64,000 bases of DNA from Gemmatimonadota bacterium (GTDB taxonomy: Bacteria > Gemmatimonadota > Gemmatimonadetes > Gemmatimonadales > GWC2-71-9), in NCBI GenBank assembly GCA_003222195.1, contig QHVB01000028.1, forward strand, positions 27,400 through 91,399, written 5' to 3'. The translations under genes were made by a program, and so were the position numbers. Below are positions 6,969 to 15,119 of the stretch, piece by piece (the first letter of the stretch is position 1; each line of letters begins with the position of its first letter). A model generated the notes under the pieces. That model had not been told where the DNA came from. It worked only from the letters and a program-made list of their open reading frames with translations, and searched no databases.

Positions 6969-9524
6969 ATGATGCCGCTGAGCCGCCGCGCTCGCGTCCT
7001 GGCCAGCGTCGCCGGTCTGTCGCTGCTGGCGATGGTGCTCCGCTACGCGTTCCCCGCGAATGCGCGGCGCACCGTTGTCCTCATCAGCGATCTCTCCTGG
7101 ACGTGGGCCGCCGCCTTCGCGGCGTACGCCTGCTTCGCATCCTCCCGCTGGGTCACCACATCGGAGCAACGCCGCGCGTGGCGCTGGATCGGCGCCGGCT
7201 GCGCGTCGTTCTTCACCGGGCAGCTGGTGTGGAACTATTACGATCTCATTCGCGGCGCGCCGCCGTATCCCTCCCTGGCCGACGTCGGATTCCTCGGTTT
7301 GTACGCGTGCCTGATCGCGGGTCTCGTGACGCTGGTCCGCGGCCAACCCGCGCGCCGCACCGATCCCGAGCTCGTCCTCGATACCGTGCTCGTGACGTTC
7401 ACGGTCGGCGCCCTTGCGTACGAGTATCTGCTTGAGCCACTGCTGACCGCCGGCGCGCCGGTCTCCGCCGCCGCGCTCGTGACGAGCATCGGTTGGTCGA
7501 TCGGCGCCGTCACGGTGCTGTGGATGATTCTGATGCAGATGCTGCGCCGCCCGGTGTTCCCGGCCGCCACGGCGGCGCTCCTGCTGCCGGCCGTGATCGC
7601 ATTCGTGATCGGCGACCAGGTCTACGCCGTGGTCGCGCTGCGGGGCACGTACCAGGCCGGCGGATCGCTCGACCTCACCTGGGACGTCGGGTTGCTGCTG
7701 ATCGCGGCCGCCGCCGCCGTCGCACCCGACTACGCGCAGCATCTCCAGCGCGGGCGCTCGCCGACCACCGAGTCGAGCACCGCGGCACGCTTCATCGCTC
7801 TGGTCATCGGCCTGGCCGCTATGACCGGAATGGCGATCGGCGCCGTGCTGCACGCCGCGCCGGAGCCGGACGAGGCCGTCATCATCGGCATCGGGATGGC
7901 GATCATCGCCGCCCGCGTGCTCTACTCCCTCGGCGTGAGCCGACGCTACGCGCAGATCCTCGAGGATGAAGTGGCCAACCAGACGCGCTCGCTTATGAGC
8001 TCGCTGGGAGCGACGGCATCGGCCGAGCGCAATTTGCGTCTGCTGATGGAGGCCGTCCCGGAGGCGATTACGGTGGTGGACCGTGACGGCCACGTCCTCG
8101 ACGAGAATGCGGCCGGTCGGACGCTCGTACACGCGTTCCCGGGGGAAGCGAACGCCGGCGGGAAGCGAGCGGGCTTCGGGTGGCTGGAAGGACCCGCCTC
8201 CCGCATCGCGCGGGAGAACCTCGCGGCGGCGTTTGACGGCGAGCTGCGGCGCTTCGAGGTGCCGTTCCAGCGGCCCGACGGCAGTGAGGGGACCGGCCAG
8301 GTGCTGCTCGCGCCGGTGCGCGAGGCCGGGCGCATCCCGAAGGTTCTCGCGCTCATCCGCGACATCACGGACCAGCGGCGGGCCCAGACCCAGCTGCAGC
8401 AGGCCGAGAAGCTCGCCGCCCTGGGACAGCTCGTGAGCGGGGTAGCGCACGAGATCAACAATCCCGCCGCCATCATCTCGGGGTTCGCACAGACCCTGCT
8501 GCTCGATCAGCTCACACCGGAGCAGCGCGAAACAGTCCAGATGATGTACGACGAGGCGACGCGCATCGGCCGGATCACCTCCAACCTGCTCGCATTCGCC
8601 CGCGCGGGCAGCAAGGAGCGCACGCTGGTCGAGCTCAACGAAATCGTGCGCCGGACGTACGCGCTGCGCTCCTACCATCTGACCACGCTGAACATCACGG
8701 TGAACCTCGAGCTCGAAGACGCGAACCCGAAAGCGTGGGCGAATGGATCGGAAGTGCAGCAGATGCTGCTGAATCTGCTCATCAACGCCGAGCAGGTGTT
8801 GACGACCATGTCAGGCCGGCGGGCGATCACGATCCGCACCGCGCTCGCCGGTGACGAAGGCGCCTTGCTGGAGGTGGCCGACACCGGCCCCGGCATCCCG
8901 ACCGACATTCAGGACAAAATCTTCGATCCGTTCTTTACGACCAAGCCGGAGGGCGCGGGGACGGGGCTCGGGCTCTCGATTTGCTACGGCATCGTCCACG
9001 ACCACGGCGGCCGCATCTCGGTTCACTCAGTCCCCGGACAAGGCGCGACGTTCAGCATCGCCTTGCCGCGCGACGCGCGCGCACGCCCGCGCACGACCCC
9101 CCCGCCGATGCCCGTGCCCGCCGAAGCCCGCGAGCCGGACGGGAAACTCTCCGTGCTGCTGATCGACGACGAAGAGGGGCTGCGCCGGGCGGTCGTGAGT
9201 TTTCTGAAGCGCCGCGGCATGCACATCGTGGCGGTGGAAGATGGCGGCGATGCGTTGCGGGTCCTGCGGCGCGAGCGCTTCGACGTGATCGTATCGGATG
9301 TTCGGATGCCCGGCATGAGCGGCGGCGAGTTTCTGGAGCGCCTCCGCCGCGAGTACCCGGCCATGGTGAACCGGCTGATCTTCACGACCGGCGACACCTT
9401 CGCCGCGGACACGTCCACCTTGCTGCGTGACGCCGGTGTGCCGTCGCTGGTGAAGCCGTACGATTTCTCCAAGCTGGAAACGGTCCTGCGCGAGGTCGCC
9501 GAGTCGGCTAGAACCTCGATTTGA
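6969..9524 (+). CDS. Membrane hybrid sensor histidine kinase with C-terminal receiver
   Basis: An 851-residue two-component sensor. Residues 1 to about 330 hold roughly eight to nine hydrophobic segments forming a membrane sensory module of unknown ligand. A PAS-like domain follows (LLMEAVPEAITVVDRDGHVL). The dimerisation/phosphoacceptor motif GVAHEINNP carries His494. The ATPase domain has the N box (LLNLLINAEQ), DTGPGIP, the F box (FDPFFTTK) and GTGLGLS. The C-terminal receiver has the acidic pair in LLIDDEEG, phosphoacceptor Asp777 in VSDVRMPG and the conserved Lys in VKPYDF. No output gene is adjacent, so phosphate must go to a distant partner. The gene is divergent from pgi, and its last 17 bp overlap the end of the usher gene, tail to tail. 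Confidence 0.93.
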   Translation: MMPLSRRARVLASVAGLSLLAMVLRYAFPANARRTVVLISDLSWTWAAAFAAYACFASSRWVTTSEQRRAWRWIGAGCASFFTGQLVWNYYDLIRGAPPYPSLADVGFLGLYACLIAGLVTLVRGQPARRTDPELVLDTVLVTFTVGALAYEYLLEPLLTAGAPVSAAALVTSIGWSIGAVTVLWMILMQMLRRPVFPAATAALLLPAVIAFVIGDQVYAVVALRGTYQAGGSLDLTWDVGLLLIAAAAAVAPDYAQHLQRGRSPTTESSTAARFIALVIGLAAMTGMAIGAVLHAAPEPDEAVIIGIGMAIIAARVLYSLGVSRRYAQILEDEVANQTRSLMSSLGATASAERNLRLLMEAVPEAITVVDRDGHVLDENAAGRTLVHAFPGEANAGGKRAGFGWLEGPASRIARENLAAAFDGELRRFEVPFQRPDGSEGTGQVLLAPVREAGRIPKVLALIRDITDQRRAQTQLQQAEKLAALGQLVSGVAHEINNPAAIISGFAQTLLLDQLTPEQRETVQMMYDEATRIGRITSNLLAFARAGSKERTLVELNEIVRRTYALRSYHLTTLNITVNLELEDANPKAWANGSEVQQMLLNLLINAEQVLTTMSGRRAITIRTALAGDEGALLEVADTGPGIPTDIQDKIFDPFFTTKPEGAGTGLGLSICYGIVHDHGGRISVHSVPGQGATFSIALPRDARARPRTTPPPMPVPAEAREPDGKLSVLLIDDEEGLRRAVVSFLKRRGMHIVAVEDGGDALRVLRRERFDVIVSDVRMPGMSGGEFLERLRREYPAMVNRLIFTTGDTFAADTSTLLRDAGVPSLVKPYDFSKLETVLREVAESARTSI

Positions 9525-12075
9525 GCCGAAGTTCCAACCCATCCCGTCCGATCCCGTTTGCGGTGGGCGCCAGCGTGAAGCGCAGCGGTTCCGCATCGAC
9601 GGCGAGCGCATCGAGCACTCGCTCGTCGACCGACAGCTCATAGTCACCCGGCTTGACGCCCATCAGATAAAACCCGCCGTCGTTGAAGGTCACCAGCGTG
9701 CGCTGGACCCCCCGCTGGCGGTCGGTCAGAATGAGCGTGACACCGCCGACCCCCCCCCCGGAACCGCTGCGCACGACACGCCCCTCGATAACACCCGCCT
9801 CGACCACCGGGATCTCGAGACTCCGGAACCGGTTTGGACCCGGCACGATGCTGGTCCGCGCGAACAACGGCACCAAGAGCGGCGACTCGAGCGAGAGCGA
9901 GTCGAGGCTCACCATGACGGGCTCGAACGGCACGAGGTCCCAGACGTGATACGCCCCGGCAGAGTCGGTCCGCGCGGACAGTGACCCGATGAGCACGCGC
10001 GCGTTCACGATCGCCGGCTCGCCGGGGTCGCGGATGCCGTTGGCGTTGACGTCGAGGTACACGCGGCCCGACAGTCCCGAGCGCTCCAGCGAAGGACCAG
10101 GCGCGACGCCGAGACGGTCGGTGCGGCGGTCCCACAGCACTGATCCCTGCACGAACTGCGTCGCGTTCACCGGCTGCCCCGGTGGCGCCGATACGGCGGT
10201 GACACTCCGCAGGGCCGAGAAGTACGATGTGATCGTGACGGTGTAGGTGGGCCCGGCGTCCCCCCGCATCCAATGGGCGCCGACTTCGAGCCGCACACCG
10301 CGCGCGACGGGATGGGCCGCGAACGCCGACCAGGACGCCAGGCCAGCCTGGCGTTCCACTTCGGTGTTGGTGCGCACCAGCGTCTGACTGAGGAAGGCCC
10401 CCCAGCGTGGCCGCGGCATCATGAAGGTCGACAGCCCCACGAACTCGCGGTCACCGATGGCCGGGCCATGTTCGGTACGCGCATAGGGGAGGATCCGCAC
10501 TTCGTCCGTTTGCAGCGACGCGCCGAGGCGCGTCCGCGTCAGCACTCCGACGTCGCTTTGGATCCGCTCGAGCCGGCCGTCGAAGAAGAAGAAACCGTGG
10601 CTCGTGGCGGGCCGCCAGAAACCAGTGAGCGTCATCTGGTTGCGGAGGCCCGGCACGGCGAGGACGGAGGCCGAGTCGTGCGCGAAATGCACGTACTCCC
10701 CTTCGAACCGCAGATCGACGGAGGGCTCGTACCGGAGCGCCCCACGCACGAAGCCGGCACCGACGAGCTCGCTTTGTGTCGACCAGGCGTTGGTCGGGTT
10801 GCCCACGAGCGCCACGTAGGGGTGCGTGCGATCGGGCAGTGAATCGCGCCAGAATTGATCGACGCCGCCCTGCACCGTCCACCGCCGGTTCGCCCCATAT
10901 CGGAGATCGAGATTCGCCGTCGCGTTGCAGGTGAACGACGGCTGCGGACAGCGGCCACCGGAGAGGCCGTACTCGAACTGCCGCGCGGGAAGCAGCTCGT
11001 TCAATACACGGTAGGTCCGGTTGAACTCGCGGATCTCACCGAACGGGCCGTACGCCACAAAATCGACGGGATTCTCGCCGTAACGCACCGGCAGATCGAT
11101 TGCGAAGCCGCCGCTCGCGTTCGCGGAATCGAACGCGACAAGCTCACCGCCGCGGTATGCCTCCACCGACCAGCCCGGCTCGAGACTCCCGGCGTAGCGG
11201 AGCGAGCCGACGAGCGACGGGCGGACGAACGGCGCGTTGGTGATCGCGATGCCCTCGAGCGGGCGCGAGCGCGGGCCCGACGACGGCGCGTCGCCGAGAT
11301 GCAGCTGCTTCACCCAGCGATTCTCGCGCCACACGCCGGTCCACGACGCGTCAATGTGCACGCGACCGAGCTCCGCCGGTCCCACGCTTTGCCCGAGCAT
11401 TTCGAGCGAGCCGCCGCCGACGTCGGCGCCGACCCCGAATCCGTACGTCGATCCCGCGAACGGATCGCTCGAGGGTGAAAAGAGCGAGTAGTCGATGACG
11501 ACGCCATCCCACGACGGCCGCTGCAGGCCCAGCGTGACGTCAGGTCGCATCCCGTCCGGACGCCGCAAGTACGCCTCGCGAGCGGCTTCGCGGCGCAGGC
11601 GAACCGCGATCGGCAGCGTGCTCGGATCGACGACGGTCGCCGTCAGGTCCGACCAATCCACGACGAACATCACGCCGAGCAGGTCGCCCAATCGCTCGCT
11701 GCCCACATACAGCTCGGGCGTCTCGAATCGAATGAATTCGCGCTCGATGCGCACGCGACGATCGCCGTATTCCATCGAGTCGCTGCGTGGATCGATCACG
11801 ATGCGGCGGTTTCCAGGGTCGACGGTCGCTTCCAGCCGTCCATCCGGCGTCAGCCGGTGACGGATCTCGGCGAGCTGAAAAAACTGCGACAGCGGCAGCA
11901 GGACCTCGGACCGGACGCGATAGGCCTGCAGGGTCGTGCCCGTAATCCGGCCGATCCGGAGATCGACGACGACCGCTTCCGGTGCAGTATCGCGAGGAGC
12001 CTGTTGGGGGGGGGGCGAGGGGGGCGACACGTGCAGCGCGGCCACCAGCAGGAGAGGCGCCTGCACGAGGAACAT
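9508..12075 (-). CDS. Outer-membrane usher-like protein with C-terminal Ig/SdrD-B-like domains
   Basis: Predicted secretion pore of a chaperone-usher pilus, 855 residues. A signal peptide (MFLVQAPLLLVAALHV) and proline-rich linker precede an N-terminal domain. The usher core includes LHLGDAPSSG, a plug-like segment WSVEAYRGGELVAFDSA with VRYGENPVDFVAYGPFGEIR, and LLPARQFEYGLSGG, which match conserved usher barrel/plug features. Many beta strands follow. C-terminal domains (LSGRVYLDVNANGIRDPGEP and later GGFYLMGVKPGDYELSV) resemble SdrD-B/carboxypeptidase-regulatory folds, and the last residue is Phe, as in many outer-membrane barrels. It starts 3 nt after the last pilin gene. Two 10-bp G/C homopolymers lie in the coding sequence (12006-12015 and 9750-9759). 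The usher call rests on these motifs plus operon context; the family is divergent. Confidence 0.78.
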   Translation of the reverse strand: MFLVQAPLLLVAALHVSPPSPPPQQAPRDTAPEAVVVDLRIGRITGTTLQAYRVRSEVLLPLSQFFQLAEIRHRLTPDGRLEATVDPGNRRIVIDPRSDSMEYGDRRVRIEREFIRFETPELYVGSERLGDLLGVMFVVDWSDLTATVVDPSTLPIAVRLRREAAREAYLRRPDGMRPDVTLGLQRPSWDGVVIDYSLFSPSSDPFAGSTYGFGVGADVGGGSLEMLGQSVGPAELGRVHIDASWTGVWRENRWVKQLHLGDAPSSGPRSRPLEGIAITNAPFVRPSLVGSLRYAGSLEPGWSVEAYRGGELVAFDSANASGGFAIDLPVRYGENPVDFVAYGPFGEIREFNRTYRVLNELLPARQFEYGLSGGRCPQPSFTCNATANLDLRYGANRRWTVQGGVDQFWRDSLPDRTHPYVALVGNPTNAWSTQSELVGAGFVRGALRYEPSVDLRFEGEYVHFAHDSASVLAVPGLRNQMTLTGFWRPATSHGFFFFDGRLERIQSDVGVLTRTRLGASLQTDEVRILPYARTEHGPAIGDREFVGLSTFMMPRPRWGAFLSQTLVRTNTEVERQAGLASWSAFAAHPVARGVRLEVGAHWMRGDAGPTYTVTITSYFSALRSVTAVSAPPGQPVNATQFVQGSVLWDRRTDRLGVAPGPSLERSGLSGRVYLDVNANGIRDPGEPAIVNARVLIGSLSARTDSAGAYHVWDLVPFEPVMVSLDSLSLESPLLVPLFARTSIVPGPNRFRSLEIPVVEAGVIEGRVVRSGSGGGVGGVTLILTDRQRGVQRTLVTFNDGGFYLMGVKPGDYELSVDERVLDALAVDAEPLRFTLAPTANGIGRDGLELRLKSRF

Positions 12076-12078
12076 GGG

Positions 12079-12591
12079 TTACTGGTAGACGAGCGAGACG
12101 ATGACGTTGCCCTGGTAGATCCCGGGCTTGGCCGCGACAGCAGGCGCGACGGTGCCGCCGATCCAGACGTACATGGTGGGATTCGCCGGTGGCCCGAACC
12201 GCCCGACGGAACCGAGCGCAGGGTTGAACACGGTGCCGCCCACCGGATTGTTCGTGGAGCGTCGCCAGATCGCCGCGAGCGCACTGAACGCAATCGGCAT
12301 GGTGGAGCCCGGCAGCGCTTGAATGTTGGTCAGCTGGGTCGGCAGCGTGAAGCTGATGATCACGAACGCGTTGGCGCTGCCGCTGACTTGCCACTCACCG
12401 GCATTCACCGCCGTGGGCAAGATCGTGCTGGGAACGCCCTTGATCACCGTCCCAAAGTTCAGGTCGCGCAGCGTGGAGATCGTCATCCCCACGGTGACGA
12501 CAACGGCGTCGGCCGATACCGAAGAACCGGCCTGGGCGGCCGCGCGCGCGGCCAACCCGACGCACAGCGCCAACACGAGCGCCTTTCTCAC
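12079..12591 (-). CDS. DUF4402-type pilin-like secreted protein (third subunit)
   Basis: A 170-residue exported protein with a signal peptide (ALVLALCVGLAARAAAQA). After a donor-strand-like alternating stretch it carries the motif shared with the two upstream subunits: LNFGTVIKGV, then NAGEWQVSG and ISFTLP. It ends in a beta strand (NVIVSLVYQ) like the others. Such proteins are fibre subunits or tip adhesins in chaperone-usher systems. Its position between chaperone and usher, and lower similarity to the other two, suggest a minor or tip subunit; that role is inferred. Its start overlaps the chaperone stop by 4 bp. Confidence 0.75.
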   Translation of the reverse strand: MRKALVLALCVGLAARAAAQAGSSVSADAVVVTVGMTISTLRDLNFGTVIKGVPSTILPTAVNAGEWQVSGSANAFVIISFTLPTQLTNIQALPGSTMPIAFSALAAIWRRSTNNPVGGTVFNPALGSVGRFGPPANPTMYVWIGGTVAPAVAAKPGIYQGNVIVSLVYQ

Positions 12592-13445
12592 GGAACGACC
12601 AGCCGCACCGAATCGCGAACCGCGGGAGCCTTCAGCACCACCATCGGATCGAGATCCTCGCGCTCGGCGACGACTTCGTAGCGCAGCCAGTATCGCCCGC
12701 GCGGTAATCCGGGCTGGGGAATCGCGCTCGCCAGACGCGGCTGCATCGCGATGTACACCCCAATGGGGGACGCAAACGTCGTCACGACCGAATCACCGAC
12801 GCGCTGCGCATGGACGGCACCCGTCGAATCCACCAGCGTTTCGCGAATCATCCCGATGAAGGCCGCGTTGCCGCGACGCTCGAGCTTGCTCCGGGTGATC
12901 AGCGAATCCCCGACGATCTGTGCAGTGACCTGAGACAGCGTCACCCCCGTACTGACGGGACCCTTGCGGTAGTTCACACCAATAATCGTGCGGACCTCGA
13001 GGGTGAGGCCGACCTGAATCGCCGTCGTGTCGGCGACGCCGGTGATGGGCACGCGTCCTGCCTGCGCCGCGATCACGAGGCGGAGCCAGTATTCCCCGTC
13101 GGGTAGACCGGCCGGCGGGCGGGCCAGGAGCCGCACCGTCTGACGCTCGCGTGGTCCGACCGTCAACCGGCGCGGGAAAGCCTGAATCCACCCGAGGGCC
13201 GAGACGGTCGAATCGCGCCTCAAGGTGTCGAGCATGATCCGGCCGGTCGAATCGGTGGTGGGATATCCGAAAATCGTCGAGATCGCCACTTCGACAGGTT
13301 CGGTGCCGGGATTGTACAGCAGCACGGACCCGCTGCGCAGGCGGTGATCGATGAAGACCGCGTGCGGCGCGACCATAACACCCTGCGCCGCCAGCGAGGC
13401 GGTGCCGAGAGCGAGCGTGACGGCGATAGCGAGCGTGCGCATCAT
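12588..13445 (-). CDS. PapD-like periplasmic pilus chaperone
   Basis: A 285-residue protein with a cleavable signal (MMRTLAIAVTLALGTASLAAQG). The mature N-terminus (VMVAPHAVFIDHRLRSGSVLLYNPG) is the first immunoglobulin-like domain of pilus chaperones. The conserved region before the domain boundary reads FPRRLTVGPRERQTVRLLA. A second beta domain follows from about residue 150. Chaperones of this type hold pilin subunits by donor-strand complementation and deliver them to the usher. ATG overlaps the upstream pilin stop as ATGA, and the stop overlaps the next pilin start. It is longer than classical PapD chaperones (about 220-240 residues), closer to archaic or alternative members. Confidence 0.8.
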   Translation of the reverse strand: MMRTLAIAVTLALGTASLAAQGVMVAPHAVFIDHRLRSGSVLLYNPGTEPVEVAISTIFGYPTTDSTGRIMLDTLRRDSTVSALGWIQAFPRRLTVGPRERQTVRLLARPPAGLPDGEYWLRLVIAAQAGRVPITGVADTTAIQVGLTLEVRTIIGVNYRKGPVSTGVTLSQVTAQIVGDSLITRSKLERRGNAAFIGMIRETLVDSTGAVHAQRVGDSVVTTFASPIGVYIAMQPRLASAIPQPGLPRGRYWLRYEVVAEREDLDPMVVLKAPAVRDSVRLVVP

Positions 13446-13912
13446 AGCACCGTGACCGTGAGGATGAGTGTGGCCGTGTATGCCCCGGCGCGCTGGTTCG
13501 TCGTCGGATTCGCGGTGGCACCGACAAAGACGGACGCACGACCATTATTCGGGACCGTCGCCGTGAACGGCTGCTTCGGATCGAATCCCACCTGGCTCCC
13601 AATCGCTTGTGTCGCCGAAAAACCCGCGTCACCCGCTCCAAAACTGATCGGCATCAGCGCGCCGCCCGGGCCGGTCATCGCGACCGGCAGCACAAACGTG
13701 AGTAGCACGGGACCCTTGGGCCCTCTAATGTCGATCTGTCCGCTGTTGGCGGGGTCGGTCCGCAACACGACGCGTGGCACGCCCGGCAGGACGGCACCGA
13801 ACGTCACGCCGCGGATACCCGTCACCGTGAGCGCCCTGCCCTGCGCGCGAAGCGGCACGGCCAGCAGCACCACGGCGATCACGACCCACCACTTCCGTTT
13901 CATGGTTTGCAC
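13442..13912 (-). CDS. DUF4402-type pilin-like secreted protein (second subunit)
   Basis: A 156-residue exported protein: signal peptide (WWVVIAVVLLAVPLRAQG), the shared subunit motif VTFGAVLPGVPRVV with NSGQIDIRG and LLTFVLP, then a C-terminal strand AYTATLILTVTVL. It is the same fold family as the neighbouring 165- and 170-residue proteins. GAGGAG lies 4 nt before the GTG at 13912; an ATG at 13903 is an alternative start. It follows the first pilin after an 81-nt gap that contains a strong hairpin, and its stop overlaps the chaperone start. Confidence 0.75.
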   Translation of the reverse strand: MQTMKRKWWVVIAVVLLAVPLRAQGRALTVTGIRGVTFGAVLPGVPRVVLRTDPANSGQIDIRGPKGPVLLTFVLPVAMTGPGGALMPISFGAGDAGFSATQAIGSQVGFDPKQPFTATVPNNGRASVFVGATANPTTNQRAGAYTATLILTVTVL

Positions 13913-13928
13913 GCGTCTCCTCGCGACA

Positions 13929-13963
13929 GCGCCGGCAGAGGAATTTGCATCCCCTGCCGGCGC
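13929..13963. other. Intercistronic hairpin between first pilin and rest of pilus operon
   Basis: Thirteen-base-pair stem (GCGCCGGCAGAGG against CCCCTGCCGGCGC, one mismatch that is G-U on the RNA) with a 9-nt loop, located between the first and second pilin genes. No T-tract follows on the minus strand, so it looks like an mRNA-stability or processing element rather than a terminator. Such a hairpin could raise first-subunit levels above those of chaperone and usher; this is inferred. Confidence 0.65.
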
Positions 13964-13993
13964 GCCATCAGCCCGACGCCAAAGACTCCTAGC

Positions 13994-14491
13994 TTAGTAG
14001 ACCACCGTCATGACGATCGAACCCGTGTAGACGCCCGCCGCCTGGTTCGTCGCCGGCTGCACCTGCGCGCCAATCCAAACCCACAGCTGGCCGGATGCGT
14101 TCAGGCTCGGGCTCACGCCCACCGACGGAGGAAAGCCAATCCCACCGGTCTGCGTGCTGTTCTGAGCATGCACACCAGCGTAGCTCACGATCGGCATGGT
14201 GTTACCACCAGAACCGAGCGTGGCGGGGAGCGTGAACGACAGGGTTACCTGAGTGCTTGCCTGGCCGCTGATGTCAAAGCGGCCGGCGTTCGCGAGGTCC
14301 ATAGCTACGACCGTCTTGTTCACGCCCGGGAACACGTTCCCGAAGCTCAACTGCTGAGCGCCAACCACGTTGATCGGCGTCTGCACGGTTGCCGTCGCCG
14401 TGATGCTGGCGTTGTTCGTCTGGGCCTGGAGCGTCGTGCCCGTCAGAACGAGGGCGGCAACGACCAGGGACAGCTTCGTGATGCTGCGCAT
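13994..14491 (-). CDS. DUF4402-type major pilin candidate
   Basis: A 165-residue exported protein, first gene of the pilus operon. Signal peptide MRSITKLSLVVAALVLTGTTLQAQ is followed by an alternating donor-strand-like stretch (ASITATATVQTPINV), then LSFGNVFPGVNKTVV, NAGRFDISG, LSFTLPATL, and a terminal strand VYTGSIVMTVVY. The ATG at 14491 has AGGAG seven nt upstream; the longer open frame has no such site. First position and the downstream hairpin suggest it is the major shaft subunit. A sigma-54-like promoter lies about 80 bp upstream. Confidence 0.8.
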   Translation of the reverse strand: MRSITKLSLVVAALVLTGTTLQAQTNNASITATATVQTPINVVGAQQLSFGNVFPGVNKTVVAMDLANAGRFDISGQASTQVTLSFTLPATLGSGGNTMPIVSYAGVHAQNSTQTGGIGFPPSVGVSPSLNASGQLWVWIGAQVQPATNQAAGVYTGSIVMTVVY

Positions 14492-14570
14492 TCGGACTCC
14501 TATGTTTTGTGTCGAGCTTTTGATCAGTTGGAGTGCCATTCGGCGCCTCCACGCTTCGGAAGCAATGTCA

Positions 14571-14588
14571 TGGCAAGGCTTATGCCAA
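14571..14588 (-). promoter_or_regulatory. Sigma-54-type (-24/-12) promoter for pilus operon
   Basis: On the minus strand the site reads TTGGCATAAGCCTTGCCA. It matches TTGGCAY-N5-TTGC with the diagnostic GG-N10-GC spacing. The predicted transcript start is about 70 nt before the pilin ATG. A sigma-54 promoter would require an activating enhancer-binding ATPase, which is not in this window. Confidence 0.5.
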
Positions 14589-14781
14589 CCGACAATTTCC
14601 TGTTCGCTGTCAAATTCTTTGACGCAGTCGAGTGGAAATAGCGGAAGCCAAAATAGGACTTGGAGTTAGCGAACGCAAGCGAGAACGAGTGTCAGAATTA
14701 TTGACGGTGTTGGGGGCGGGACTGAGCCGGCAAGAATTATTCAAGTTATCGCAGCATAAAGCATTACGTCGTTACAATTGC

Positions 14782-14798
14782 CCGGCACGCCGCCTGCC
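14782..14798 (+). promoter_or_regulatory. Sigma-54-like promoter for small secreted protein
   Basis: Reads CCGGCACGCCGCCTGCC: a perfect GGCACG -24 element and GG-N10-GC spacing, but CTGC instead of TTGC at -12. It lies about 50 bp before the ATG at 14847. In GC-rich DNA a match like this can arise by chance, so it is weaker than the opposing site. Confidence 0.35.
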
Positions 14799-14846
14799 TT
14801 AGTGAGGAGCCGAAATCCAACGGTAACTCACTCAGGGGAGCAGGCA

Positions 14847-15119
14847 ATGCGGTTCGGGATCGTAGCGGTTCTGGTGGTTGGCGCGCTGTCGCTGATGGGG
14901 CGGGATGCAGAAGCCCAAGCTCGTGGCACCCTGCAAGCAACCGCGACCGTGGTCGACACCCGCCAAGGCTTTGAGGCTATCTCGGCCGTCCGGCAGGCGG
15001 TTAGCGCTTCCAGAATCGAGAGCCAGCATGCTGTCGCGACAGTGGCGCAGATTTCGACCGAGCGCCCCGCCTCGAAGCCGAGCACGATGATCGTGACGGT
15101 CGACTTTTCGAGGAACTAG
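14847..15119 (+). CDS. Small secreted protein divergent from pilus operon
   Basis: A 90-residue protein of unknown family. The ATG at 14847 is preceded by GGGGAG and begins a clear signal peptide (MRFGIVAVLVVGALSLMG...AEAQA). The mature start (RGTLQATATVVDT) and C-terminal strand (STMIVTVDF) echo the edge strands of the pilin subunits across the intergenic region, but the central pilin motif is missing. It might be a minor subunit, a chaperone-capping peptide or an unrelated exported protein. A longer open frame begins at 14778 but lacks a ribosome-binding site. Confidence 0.6.
   Translation: MRFGIVAVLVVGALSLMGRDAEAQARGTLQATATVVDTRQGFEAISAVRQAVSASRIESQHAVATVAQISTERPASKPSTMIVTVDFSRN

Larger units (their letters stand above)
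14492..14846. other. Divergent regulatory region of the pilus locus
   Basis: A 355-bp region between the pilus operon and the small secreted-protein gene, noticeably more AT-rich than its surroundings. It contains one sigma-54-like promoter match in each direction (listed separately). No convincing ORF was found. The roughly 190 bp between the two promoters is a suitable place for enhancer-binding-protein sites, but I could not identify a clear repeated operator. Confidence 0.5.

Noticed and set aside
6921..8678. N-terminal extension of pgi by almost 590 residues
   Set aside because: It is antisense to the histidine kinase; Pgi homology begins at the ATG at 6920.
13929..13963. Rho-independent terminator within the pilus operon
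   Set aside because: The stem is strong but no T-run follows on the minus strand, so it was listed as an intercistronic hairpin.
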